From SKZT01 sp964478625 (GTDB lineage: Bacteria; Desulfobacterota; Desulfobacteria; Desulfobacterales; SKZT01): a DNA stretch of 64,000 bases. Below, one piece after another: positions 26,974 through 35,379 of the stretch. A program made the position numbers and the translations under genes. Under the pieces are notes generated by a model, which saw only the letters and a list, made by a program, of their open reading frames with translations, searched no databases and was not told the DNA's origin. The stretch is taken from contig CAYZJH010000013.1 in NCBI GenBank assembly GCA_964478625.1, positions 8,261-72,260 on the forward strand, in the 5' to 3' direction. Numbering within the stretch: the stretch's first letter is position 1; every line of letters starts with the position of its first letter.

Positions 26974-27591
26974 TTATTTTCTGCAGATTTCACGAATTTT
27001 TTTCATTTCCTTACATCGATGAGGAAAGAGTTTAAGCTTTCCTTTCCGAAGCATTTCCAATCCCAGAAGCAGTTCTTCTTTTAATACACCGGTTTTGATC
27101 TTCTCTTTCAACACATCAGGATTCCGGTTTAATGACCCAATGAGCCAGAATTCATTCACTCTTCCAAAACGCTGGAGTTCATTGACAAAAGTCTCATGAA
27201 AAACGGCGAGTATTTTTTCCGAGGGAACGACCGTTGAACGAAACGCCATGTTACGCATGTAGTTGATTGTTTTGGCGACATCCACACTATTGGGACAGTA
27301 TGTGGTACACATTTCACAGGAAAGACAAACCCAGATGGTTGTCGATTTCAAAAGCTCCTCGCGCCATCCCAACTGAACATACCGAATCACCTGGTGCGGG
27401 TTGACATCCATGTAAACACTCACAGGGCATGCGTTGGTACATCGTTCACATTGATAGCAGGCTGAAATATTGGCACCGGTTTCACCTTCTGTTTTTTTGA
27501 GAAAATGGTCCCCTCTATCCCCTATGAGACGTCGTTGCCCCGATGATCCCGACGGCCTGTTCGCGACTGATTTTTCATCACCAATTACCAT
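26974..27591 (-). CDS. hdrC: HdrC-like [4Fe-4S] subunit
   Basis: This 205-residue protein has two classical [4Fe-4S] motifs, CYQCERCTNACP and CLSCEMCTTYCP, each followed by a helical segment, as in HdrC. It passes electrons between HdrA and HdrB. The N-terminal 45 residues are longer than usual and basic. An AGGAGA site supports ATG 27591. It starts 34 bases after the ftsH stop and is followed within 16 bases by hdrB, so the operon reads hdrC-hdrB-hdrA. Confidence 0.92.
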   Translation of the reverse strand: MVIGDEKSVANRPSGSSGQRRLIGDRGDHFLKKTEGETGANISACYQCERCTNACPVSVYMDVNPHQVIRYVQLGWREELLKSTTIWVCLSCEMCTTYCPNSVDVAKTINYMRNMAFRSTVVPSEKILAVFHETFVNELQRFGRVNEFWLIGSLNRNPDVLKEKIKTGVLKEELLLGLEMLRKGKLKLFPHRCKEMKKIREICRK

Positions 27592-27625
27592 GAATGATCT
27601 CCTGTCAATGTCGGATCAAAGCATT

Positions 27626-29566
27626 CTATACCTGTTCAACAGGGCCGATCAGGTCCAGTACATCCTGCCTTGTAAGCGTTTCATGCTCCAGAAGACTTTC
27701 CACCAGAATATCGAGTTTATCCCGATTCTGTTTCAGCGTTTCGATAGCCTTATTTTCCATATCCTGAAGAATTCGCAGGACTTCCTGATCAATAATTCGC
27801 GCGGTGTTTTCGCTAAAATCCTTGGGCTCTGCGATTTCCTTGCCGATAAACGGATGCTTTTCACCCTGTCGAAAAGTTGCCGGGCCAAGCTTTTCACTCA
27901 TTCCCCATTGGCAGACCATTTGTCTTGCAAGCTGGGAAGCTCTTCGAAGATCATCACCGGCCCCTGTTGTAATATCATTGAACATCACTTTTTCAGCAGC
28001 CCTGCCTCCAAGCATAACAGAAATTCGATTTAAAAGATACTGTCTTCCCAGATAGTGCCGGTCCTCCTTCGGAATCTGCTCGGTTGCCCCCAGGGACCGC
28101 CCTCGTGGTATAATCGTCACTTTTTCCAAGGGATCGGCTCCGGGCAAAAACAAGGCCATCAAGGCATGACCGGCTTCATGACAGGCAACAGCTCTCTTTT
28201 CCTCATCACTGACAACATCCTCACGTTCAATACCCATGATAATTTTGTCCCGCCCCTGGATAAACTCTTCCATCTCCACTTTTGATTTTTCTTTCCTCGC
28301 TGCCAGCAAGGCAGCTTCATTGACCAGATTTTTCAGATCTGCACCTGAAAATCCAACAGTCATTCTGGCAATTTTCTCAAGATCCACATCATCGGCAATA
28401 GGCACATCTCTGATATGAATCTTTACAATTTCTACCCGAGCCTTCAGCTGAGGCCTCTCCAGGGTGATATGCCTGTCAAAGCGACCAGGACGAACCAATG
28501 CCGGGTCCAAAACATCGGGGCGATTGGTAGCAGCCATGACAACCACATTTTGCCTGGGTGAAAACCCGTCCATTTCAGCAAGAATCTGGTTCAAAGTCTG
28601 CTCCCGTTCATCATGCCCCCCTCCCAATCCGGTTCCGCGCACACGACCTATGGAGTCAATTTCATCAATAAAAATAATCGACGGAGAATCCTTTTTGGCA
28701 TTGTCAAACATGTCCCGAACCCGCGACGCACCCACACCGACAAACATTTCAATAAATTCACTTCCGCTGATGCTGAAAAAGGGAACACCGGCCTCACCCG
28801 CAGTTGCCCTTGCCAGAAGGGTCTTTCCGACTCCAGGGGGGCCCACCAGCAAAATCCCTTTGGGCATTTCAGCCCCTAAAGCCTGAAACCGTGACGGGTC
28901 CTTTAAAAATTCCACAACCTCCTTTAATTCCCTTTTTGCATTTTCCAGTCCCGCAACATCATGGTAGGTTTGATCGATACTTTCCCTGGTAAATATCTTG
29001 GCTCTGGATTTCCCGAAATTAAATATACCCCCGGCACGCCCCCCCATTCTTTCCTGAAATCTTTTACTGATCCAGATAAAAAAACCGATAATCAGAACCC
29101 ATGGCAGCAGAGCGATTACGATTCTCCAAAAAACGGATATTTCATCGGATCTGGCATATACCTTGACTTCCTTTTCCTCAAGAAGCACCATGAGGCTCGG
29201 ATCCTCAAAGGGAGGCTTTAACGTTGTAAAACCATCATAGGCAATCAATTGCCGGGAAGAAGGATCAATCTTTTTTTTGGTATCTTCATCGCCTTCGACT
29301 TCCTCCAATGGTTTCTCGACAGGAGTTTTATACATGCCGCTGATCATTTGGCCCTGAACCGTAATTTCGCGCACATTACCGTCAATCAGCGCCTGTTTGA
29401 ACTCAGAATAGGAAATTTCATGGATGGTTATGGGGGAATATGCCAGTTGCGCGACAAAATAGAGAGTCACAAGCCATATTAACAAAATTCCGAGGATAAT
29501 TCTCCATTGCGGAAGCCCTTGCCGATAAACCTGATTCAGTTTGTCTTTTAATTCATTTTTAGGCAT
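27626..29566 (-). CDS. ftsH: ATP-dependent zinc metalloprotease FtsH
   Basis: This 646-residue membrane AAA protease degrades damaged membrane and some soluble proteins. Two transmembrane helices lie near residues 22-42 and 146-166, enclosing a periplasmic domain. Walker A is GPPGVGKT with Lys248, and the second region of homology follows. The zinc site HEAGH has His463, Glu464 and His467. The C-terminus is complete, ending just after a helical LLEHETLTRQDVLDLI segment. A GGAGAG site precedes the ATG. It lies 82 bases after the response-regulator gene and directly before hdrC, an uncommon setting for ftsH. Confidence 0.95.
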   Translation of the reverse strand: MPKNELKDKLNQVYRQGLPQWRIILGILLIWLVTLYFVAQLAYSPITIHEISYSEFKQALIDGNVREITVQGQMISGMYKTPVEKPLEEVEGDEDTKKKIDPSSRQLIAYDGFTTLKPPFEDPSLMVLLEEKEVKVYARSDEISVFWRIVIALLPWVLIIGFFIWISKRFQERMGGRAGGIFNFGKSRAKIFTRESIDQTYHDVAGLENAKRELKEVVEFLKDPSRFQALGAEMPKGILLVGPPGVGKTLLARATAGEAGVPFFSISGSEFIEMFVGVGASRVRDMFDNAKKDSPSIIFIDEIDSIGRVRGTGLGGGHDEREQTLNQILAEMDGFSPRQNVVVMAATNRPDVLDPALVRPGRFDRHITLERPQLKARVEIVKIHIRDVPIADDVDLEKIARMTVGFSGADLKNLVNEAALLAARKEKSKVEMEEFIQGRDKIIMGIEREDVVSDEEKRAVACHEAGHALMALFLPGADPLEKVTIIPRGRSLGATEQIPKEDRHYLGRQYLLNRISVMLGGRAAEKVMFNDITTGAGDDLRRASQLARQMVCQWGMSEKLGPATFRQGEKHPFIGKEIAEPKDFSENTARIIDQEVLRILQDMENKAIETLKQNRDKLDILVESLLEHETLTRQDVLDLIGPVEQV

Positions 29567-29648
29567 ATTCTCTCCGGGATCAGTTAATGGTTTATTAAAT
29601 CGATCAGTTTGGGTTCAAACAGGAAGGGATCTTGAGAAAAACCTGCTT

Positions 29649-30311
29649 TCAAAACGATTTGGTGACCAGTTTCTTATCGATAGCATATGCAGTGAGTGCC
29701 GAGACATTGTGCAAATCCAGCTTTTTCATAATATTGGCCCTGTGCTTTTCAACAGTTTTTACACTGATTTTGAGAAAATCGGCGATTTCCTTATTTCGAT
29801 ATCCCTCCCCGATGAGTTTCAACACATCCTTTTCCCTTTGTGTAACCGTGTCCCACGCTGTTGAACCTCTAAAATTTCTCTTACCTTCAAGATATCCAAG
29901 CATGACACTTTCGGAAATCCCAGGGCTGATATAGGTTTTTCCATTCAGTACGCTTTCAATGGCAATCAGAAGTTCATCTCTGCTGGCATCCTTCAAGCAG
30001 TATCCATCAGCACCGGATTGAAAGGCTTCCAACACATATTGATCTGACTCATGAATGGTCAATGCCAGAATTTTGACTTCAGGAAATCGACTTTTGATCT
30101 CCTTGATAACGGATATTCCGCTCATTTTCGGCATGGAAAGGTCCAGCAGAATCAGATCCGGTGCATGTTTTTCAACACATCGTATGGCTTCCAGCCCATT
30201 TTCCGCTTCTCCAATGACATGAAGATTTTTTTCCGCCTGAAGAAGTGCTTTTATCCCTTCTCTCAATAATCTGTGGTCCTCAGCCAAAACAATACTTTTA
30301 GGCTTTGCCAT
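29649..30311 (-). CDS. NarL/FixJ-family response regulator
   Basis: This 220-residue regulator has a receiver domain (phosphoacceptor Asp57 in LILLDLSMPKMSG, conserved Lys107) and a C-terminal LuxR-type helix-turn-helix (TQREKDVLKLIGEGYRNKEI, then KTVEKHRANIMKKL). The ATG at 30311 follows GAGGA and is preferred over an upstream start at 30419 that adds 36 unmatched residues. No histidine kinase gene adjoins it, so its partner is elsewhere; the hybrid kinase at 47291 is one candidate only by being in the same window. It may control the ftsH-hdrCBA genes downstream. Confidence 0.9.
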   Translation of the reverse strand: MAKPKSIVLAEDHRLLREGIKALLQAEKNLHVIGEAENGLEAIRCVEKHAPDLILLDLSMPKMSGISVIKEIKSRFPEVKILALTIHESDQYVLEAFQSGADGYCLKDASRDELLIAIESVLNGKTYISPGISESVMLGYLEGKRNFRGSTAWDTVTQREKDVLKLIGEGYRNKEIADFLKISVKTVEKHRANIMKKLDLHNVSALTAYAIDKKLVTKSF

Positions 30312-30565
30312 TTTGATTATCCTCATCAAGTAAATCTTTTTTAAAAAACAACCTTTTTGGACCCCAAAAGCTAAAGAGCAATCCTTCCCTAAAATACCAT
30401 CGCTTTCTATACATGACATGATATCTAAAGTAAATTAGTATGCACTTATTTTTCAATCGTTATATCACTTAAAAAAAGAAGTCCTCTTGAGTCCGAAACT
30501 TTTCGAGTAAGGAAAAATCAAGTCTTGTCCTGAAAATATTTATCCGACATGGTCGGATTGCCCCC

Positions 30566-33013
30566 TTAATCCTGTTCATTTCCAGATGTTTTCCTATCGT
30601 GCATCTGAAATTTTTTCATCCCCTCTGCCATTTCCATGAGTTTTCGGTTGACGATGAAATTTAAACTTCCCTCCGGATAAGTGCCGTCATCTCGCTGCTC
30701 TCCAGCTTCCACACCTGTTAAAATACTAATGCCATCATCGATGGTGCTAACTGCATAGACATGGAATTGACCCTGTTTGACCGCTTCAATCAACTCCTTG
30801 TCCAGCATGAGATTAACAACATTTTTTTGGGGTATAACCACCCCTTGGTTCCCTGTTAATCCTTTGGCCTTACAGACTTTGAAAAATCCTTCAATTTTCT
30901 GGTTGACGCCACCCACAGGTTGAATTTCACCATTTTGATTGACCGAACCGGTAACCGCGATATCCTGTCTCAGAGGTATGCCCGAAATACTTGAAAGCAG
31001 CGCATAAACTTCGGCAGATGATGCGCTATCTCCGTCAACCCCCTCATAAGACTGCTCAAAACAAATACTTGCTGCAAGAGACAACGGTTTGTCCTGGGCA
31101 AATTTTGACCCGATATACCCGCTCAAAATCAACATACCCTTATCATGAATTTTTCCGCTCAGTTTCGATTCACGCTCAATGTTGATTAAACCGCCCTGCC
31201 CCATGTAAGTTTTACAAGTTATTCTTGAAGGTTTTCCAAAAGATATGTCGCCGAACAGATAAACACTCAGACCATTGACCTGGCCGACCGCACAGCCATC
31301 TATATCAATCATGATCTGTCCGCGCCTGATAATTTCGAGAATTTTTTCATCCAGTAAATTGTGCCGATATCTTCTCTGCTCAATGGCCTTTTCAACATGT
31401 TTGGAAGAAACCATATCCGCACCGTCCCTTTGAGACCAGAACACGGATTCTTCAACCATTTCTTTGATCACTGCAAATCTGGAAGAAAGTTTTTCCTGAT
31501 CGGAAACCAGGCGCGCAGCATACTCAAGCATACTTGCTACCCCTGTTGAATCAAAATGGTTATGGCTGCAATCTTCACAGCAACCTGCAATAAAGGAGGC
31601 GTAATCCGCCAGGTTTTTATCGGTTCTTTCAACCTCACTGTCGAAATCGGCCTTGACTCTGAATATCTCCCAGAAGTCCTCATCATAGAGGGAAAGCAGT
31701 TGATACAAAAATCCGTGTCCCAAAAGAATCACCTTGACATCCAGAGTCATTGGCTGGGGCTTGAGTCCCTGGGGCGGTATGATCCCGAACTGTTCAAATG
31801 GATCCTCTATTCTCAACTCGCCGGTTTGAATGGCCCGCTTTAACGCAGGCCATACCATGGGATTGGTCACCACATCCTTGGCACTTAAAAGAAGATATCC
31901 TCCATTTGCAAGATGGACCGCTCCGGGTTTCAGCATGGTATGGTCGCTGATATACCCGCCATAGATAAATTTTCTTTCGATTTTTCCAAACAGATTGATA
32001 TAGTTGGGATTAATTTCGGTAATCACCGGAGGACGTTCGGATTTGCTGTTATCAACAAATAAATTAATTTGAAAGGGGACAAATGGATCCTGACCATGGG
32101 GCTGCATGCCGGCTGCCGAAATTGGCATGGGCTGAATCTGCTGGGATGTCGGCTGCTGTTTGAAAATGTCCAGGTTTTCTGAAACGAAATTTTTCAAATC
32201 CTTTAGAAATTCTTTAACCCTATTCAAATCCGTATATTTTTTATTGAGTTTGTTAAAAAGCCGCGATGTAGTAAACTCGGCAACTTTTTTATCATAATCG
32301 GTCAACTTCTCCCCGATCTTACGATCAATTTCACGGACTTTTTCAAACGTCTGATCTAGTTTTTGGGCCAGTTCATGGCGTTTGGTTTCAAGTTCTTCAC
32401 GCTTTTCCTTATCCAGTTCCAGGTATGCAGCTCTTGACATGGCCTCACCATCTTTCATCGGAGCCAATACAGGACCTGAAGAAGTCATCTGGAAGAGAAA
32501 TCCTTCCTGGCTCGCCTTCTCACCCATCTTTTCCAGAAGGTTATTCTGTTCAGCACGATTTTCCTCGATGATTTTCTTTCGCCCGGAATTGTAATCGTCA
32601 CTGGAAAATGCACGTGAAAGGCTTTCCATCAGGTTTTTTTTAAGCCTTTTGATATCGTTTTTAAGTATTTTTCCGTGGCCCGCCGGAAGGTTGATGATCT
32701 GAGGGGTATCCTTGCTGGTAAAGTCATAGACATAACACCAGTCATCAGGGGCTCCCTTGTTGCTTTTTTCCATCACCTGCTTGATAAAGGATTTTACCAT
32801 GGAAGTTTTTCCGGTACCCGTAATGCCTGCCACATAAATGTTATAACCGGGCCGATTCATAAAAAGACCGAACTCTAAAGCTTTAGTTGCTCTGTCTTGT
32901 CCGACGAATTCCTGAAGCGGCACAATATCTTTGGTGCATTTAAAATCAAACAGGTTTGGATCACAATGCCATCTTAAATTTTCAACGGGGATTTTGAATT
33001 TTGAAATATCCAT
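30566..33013 (-). CDS. Lon-like ATP-dependent protease (S16 family, AAA_32 type)
   Basis: The 815-residue protein joins an AAA-like ATPase part (Walker A GITGTGKTSM near residue 65) to a Lon-type serine/lysine peptidase. The catalytic dyad is Ser663 in DGDSAS and Lys706 in VNQKIEG. A charged, probably coiled-coil insertion occupies about residues 130-280, and a Gln/Pro/Met-rich linker follows near 300. This matches the non-classical Lon-like proteases annotated simply as ATP-binding or AAA-family proteins. Physiological targets are unknown. A GGAGG site supports ATG 33013. Confidence 0.88.
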   Translation of the reverse strand: MDISKFKIPVENLRWHCDPNLFDFKCTKDIVPLQEFVGQDRATKALEFGLFMNRPGYNIYVAGITGTGKTSMVKSFIKQVMEKSNKGAPDDWCYVYDFTSKDTPQIINLPAGHGKILKNDIKRLKKNLMESLSRAFSSDDYNSGRKKIIEENRAEQNNLLEKMGEKASQEGFLFQMTSSGPVLAPMKDGEAMSRAAYLELDKEKREELETKRHELAQKLDQTFEKVREIDRKIGEKLTDYDKKVAEFTTSRLFNKLNKKYTDLNRVKEFLKDLKNFVSENLDIFKQQPTSQQIQPMPISAAGMQPHGQDPFVPFQINLFVDNSKSERPPVITEINPNYINLFGKIERKFIYGGYISDHTMLKPGAVHLANGGYLLLSAKDVVTNPMVWPALKRAIQTGELRIEDPFEQFGIIPPQGLKPQPMTLDVKVILLGHGFLYQLLSLYDEDFWEIFRVKADFDSEVERTDKNLADYASFIAGCCEDCSHNHFDSTGVASMLEYAARLVSDQEKLSSRFAVIKEMVEESVFWSQRDGADMVSSKHVEKAIEQRRYRHNLLDEKILEIIRRGQIMIDIDGCAVGQVNGLSVYLFGDISFGKPSRITCKTYMGQGGLINIERESKLSGKIHDKGMLILSGYIGSKFAQDKPLSLAASICFEQSYEGVDGDSASSAEVYALLSSISGIPLRQDIAVTGSVNQNGEIQPVGGVNQKIEGFFKVCKAKGLTGNQGVVIPQKNVVNLMLDKELIEAVKQGQFHVYAVSTIDDGISILTGVEAGEQRDDGTYPEGSLNFIVNRKLMEMAEGMKKFQMHDRKTSGNEQD

Positions 33014-33341
33014 GATATAGATCCTCCGGAATGATTCTTATGGTGATTGGCGTTTTAAGATTATTTCCTGTTATAACCTAATGACATTGAAGACATATAT
33101 TTCATCTTTTGCTCATTTTTATTGACTTTAAACAAGACCTGTTAATATGCCTCCAAAAATGAACCAAAGTCAAGCAGTCTTCGGAGTTTACTTTGTGAAA
33201 ATTATTAATAAGGAATCCATAAAAGTATAAAACAAGTTGACGATACTAGTTTGTTTTATTAGATTAAGTTAGACTATCGTTTCACTCGTGATTCGATGCT
33301 GAAACATCCTTGCAAGGCTTTTTCTGAAAGATTTTCGAAAA
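33014..33341. other. Divergent intergenic region between lon-like gene and pncB
   Basis: These 328 AT-rich bases contain no credible coding frame, repeat or RNA structure that can be supported by eye. Promoters for both flanking genes must lie here. Confidence 0.6.
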
Positions 33342-34709
33342 ATGGGCATGAAAGCGAAAAACTTACATAAAGCGATGTTGACCGACCTCTATGAGCTGAC
33401 CATGGCAGCATCCTATTATGATCACGAAATGACCGCACCAGCCACTTTCAGCCTGTTTATTCGCAAATACCCGCCCGATCGAGGTTATTTTGTCAATGTC
33501 GGCCTTGAATCTGTATTGGAATTTCTCGAATCCTTTTCTTTTGACCAGGATGATCTTGATTATTTAGATTCCAAAAATCTTTTTTCTCACGATTTCCTGC
33601 ATTACCTCAGCCGGCTGCGTTTTACCGGTGACCTTTATGCCATGGAAGAAGGACGAATATTTTTCAAGGATGAACCCATTCTGGAATTGACAGCACCCAT
33701 TATCCAGGGACAGCTGGTAGAAACTTTTATTATTAATGCCGTGAATTTCGGAGTCATTATAGCCACCAAAGCATCCCGTTGCGTTTATGCTGCCAGGGGA
33801 AGAAACCTTGTTGATTTTTCTTTACGAAGAACTCATGGAGCCGATGCAGGGATACAAGCAGCCCGGGCCTGCTATATTGCGGGCTTTTCATCAACAAGCA
33901 ACGTCCTTGCGGGAAAACTTTATGGGATTCCTGTATCAGGTACCATGGCGCATTCTTACATCCTGAGTTTCGATGAGGAAATCGAAGCCTTCCGGGCCTA
34001 TTTCAAATCTTTTCCCAAAAACACCGTGTTGCTGATTGATACCTATGATACCATTGAAGGTGCGAAAAAGGCGGCCAAAGTGGCCAAAGAAATGGCCGGT
34101 CAGGGCTTAAAGTTATTAGGGGTCCGTCTTGACAGCGGAGATATGGCCCAATTAAGTCAAGTGGTAAGAACTATTTTAAATGATGCGGGGTTAAACGATG
34201 TTCTCATTTTTGCCAGCGGGGGTTTCGATGAATTCAGAATTGCCGAAAACCTGGAGCGCGGGGCCCTAATAGATGCATTTGGAGTCGGTACCCGAATCGG
34301 GGTTTCCGCAGATGCTCCTTATACCAATATCGCCTACAAACTGGTTGAATATGAAGGCAAACCTGTCTTGAAATTAAGCTCGGGCAAGCAAAATATCCCT
34401 GCACGCAAACAGATTTTCAGAACATGCCGCGAAAAGCGACTCACAAAGGATATTATCGGTTTAAGAGATGAAAAATCGGAGGGTGAACAACTGCTGGTTA
34501 ACGTGATGCAAAATGGAAAACGTACCCGCTCTCAGGAGACACTTCAAGAAATTCGTCACCGGTTTGAAAAGGAATTTCAATCTCTGGACGACTCTTTTAA
34601 AACAATCCGTAAACCGAAAATATTTCCCGTTGAGTTGAGTCCTAAATTAAAAAACCTTCAAGACCAAGTCATTGGAAAACTTAAACACAACATGGCCGTG
34701 AATAACTGA
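33342..34709 (+). CDS. pncB: Nicotinate phosphoribosyltransferase
   Basis: This 455-residue enzyme salvages nicotinate to nicotinate mononucleotide using PRPP and ATP, feeding NAD synthesis. Family features are LTDLYELTMAASYY, the FSLRRTHGADAG stretch, and SGTMAHSY with the phosphorylatable His204. The phosphate-binding region is LLGVRLDSGDMA with FASGGFDEF downstream. Length and order fit the family. It stands alone at the start of a plus-strand run; the start codon could also be the ATG two codons later. Confidence 0.92.
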   Translation: MGMKAKNLHKAMLTDLYELTMAASYYDHEMTAPATFSLFIRKYPPDRGYFVNVGLESVLEFLESFSFDQDDLDYLDSKNLFSHDFLHYLSRLRFTGDLYAMEEGRIFFKDEPILELTAPIIQGQLVETFIINAVNFGVIIATKASRCVYAARGRNLVDFSLRRTHGADAGIQAARACYIAGFSSTSNVLAGKLYGIPVSGTMAHSYILSFDEEIEAFRAYFKSFPKNTVLLIDTYDTIEGAKKAAKVAKEMAGQGLKLLGVRLDSGDMAQLSQVVRTILNDAGLNDVLIFASGGFDEFRIAENLERGALIDAFGVGTRIGVSADAPYTNIAYKLVEYEGKPVLKLSSGKQNIPARKQIFRTCREKRLTKDIIGLRDEKSEGEQLLVNVMQNGKRTRSQETLQEIRHRFEKEFQSLDDSFKTIRKPKIFPVELSPKLKNLQDQVIGKLKHNMAVNN

Positions 34710-34757
34710 TATTTTTATTTCAGACTTTTTTGAACCCTAATTTTGAGGAGATTAGAC

Positions 34758-35051
34758 ATGGCAGACAAAAAAGCAATTCTCGAAAACCTGGAAAAACAGC
34801 TGAGATCACTTGAATCCGAAATCGCAAAACTGAAGGAACTGGCAGCCAAAGTTGAAAAAGGCAGCACATTAATCATAGGGGAAGTGGAAAATCTGGAGAA
34901 TGAAGAAAATATTTTAAAAATGCAACTGAATGATTTGAAAAAATCCGGGGAAGCTTGGAAAGAGCTGGAACTCGGAGTCAATAAAGAGTTGGAAAATCTC
35001 ACTTTTAATGTGAATACCGCTTTGAATAAATTTAAGGAAAGAGTGAAATAA
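34758..35051 (+). CDS. Small coiled-coil protein
   Basis: The 97-residue product is almost all heptad-like helix: LENLEKQLRSLESEIAKLKE, then EVENLENEENILKMQL and further Leu/Lys/Glu repeats. It has no signal or Cys and should be a cytosolic coiled coil. A GAGGAG site sits before ATG 34758; the in-frame TTG 15 bases upstream overlaps that site. No family is recognised. It lies 48 bases after pncB and may be cotranscribed. Confidence 0.6.
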   Translation: MADKKAILENLEKQLRSLESEIAKLKELAAKVEKGSTLIIGEVENLENEENILKMQLNDLKKSGEAWKELELGVNKELENLTFNVNTALNKFKERVK

Positions 35052-35379
35052 ACCAGTTTTCGACCTTATGTTCATAGCGGTTTTGTCATCCTTCTAAAAT
35101 TAAAAGAAACAGTGTGAACAGCTCTGATTCCTGACTTGATATGGTTGACAAACACATTCAAGAACCTTCCGTTAAAACTCTTGAACATCATTTCCTGAGA
35201 AATTCAAACACCCAAAAGGGGATGTGATCTAAATTCCATCCCCTTACCCGCCCTTGATGATCATCACCTTAAAAATTTATACTTCTATGGGCTTTCCGCT
35301 CATGAGTCTTGACCCAAAAAATTGTGAGGTTTATAATAATTAAATAAACTTTGAATAATACTTGCTTAAGGAGAATGGA
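35052..35379. other. Intergenic region before the UPF0182 gene
   Basis: No coding frame is supported in these 328 bases. A 9-bp inverted repeat (AAGGGGATG at 35216-35224, complement at 35237-35245) could be a weak transcript end, but no T-run follows it. Confidence 0.5.

Noticed and set aside
23039..29566. Selenocysteine (in-frame TGA) in HdrA, HdrB or HdrC, suggested by selB nearby.
   Set aside because: The reading frames are unbroken and Cys occupies the sites where some relatives have selenocysteine.
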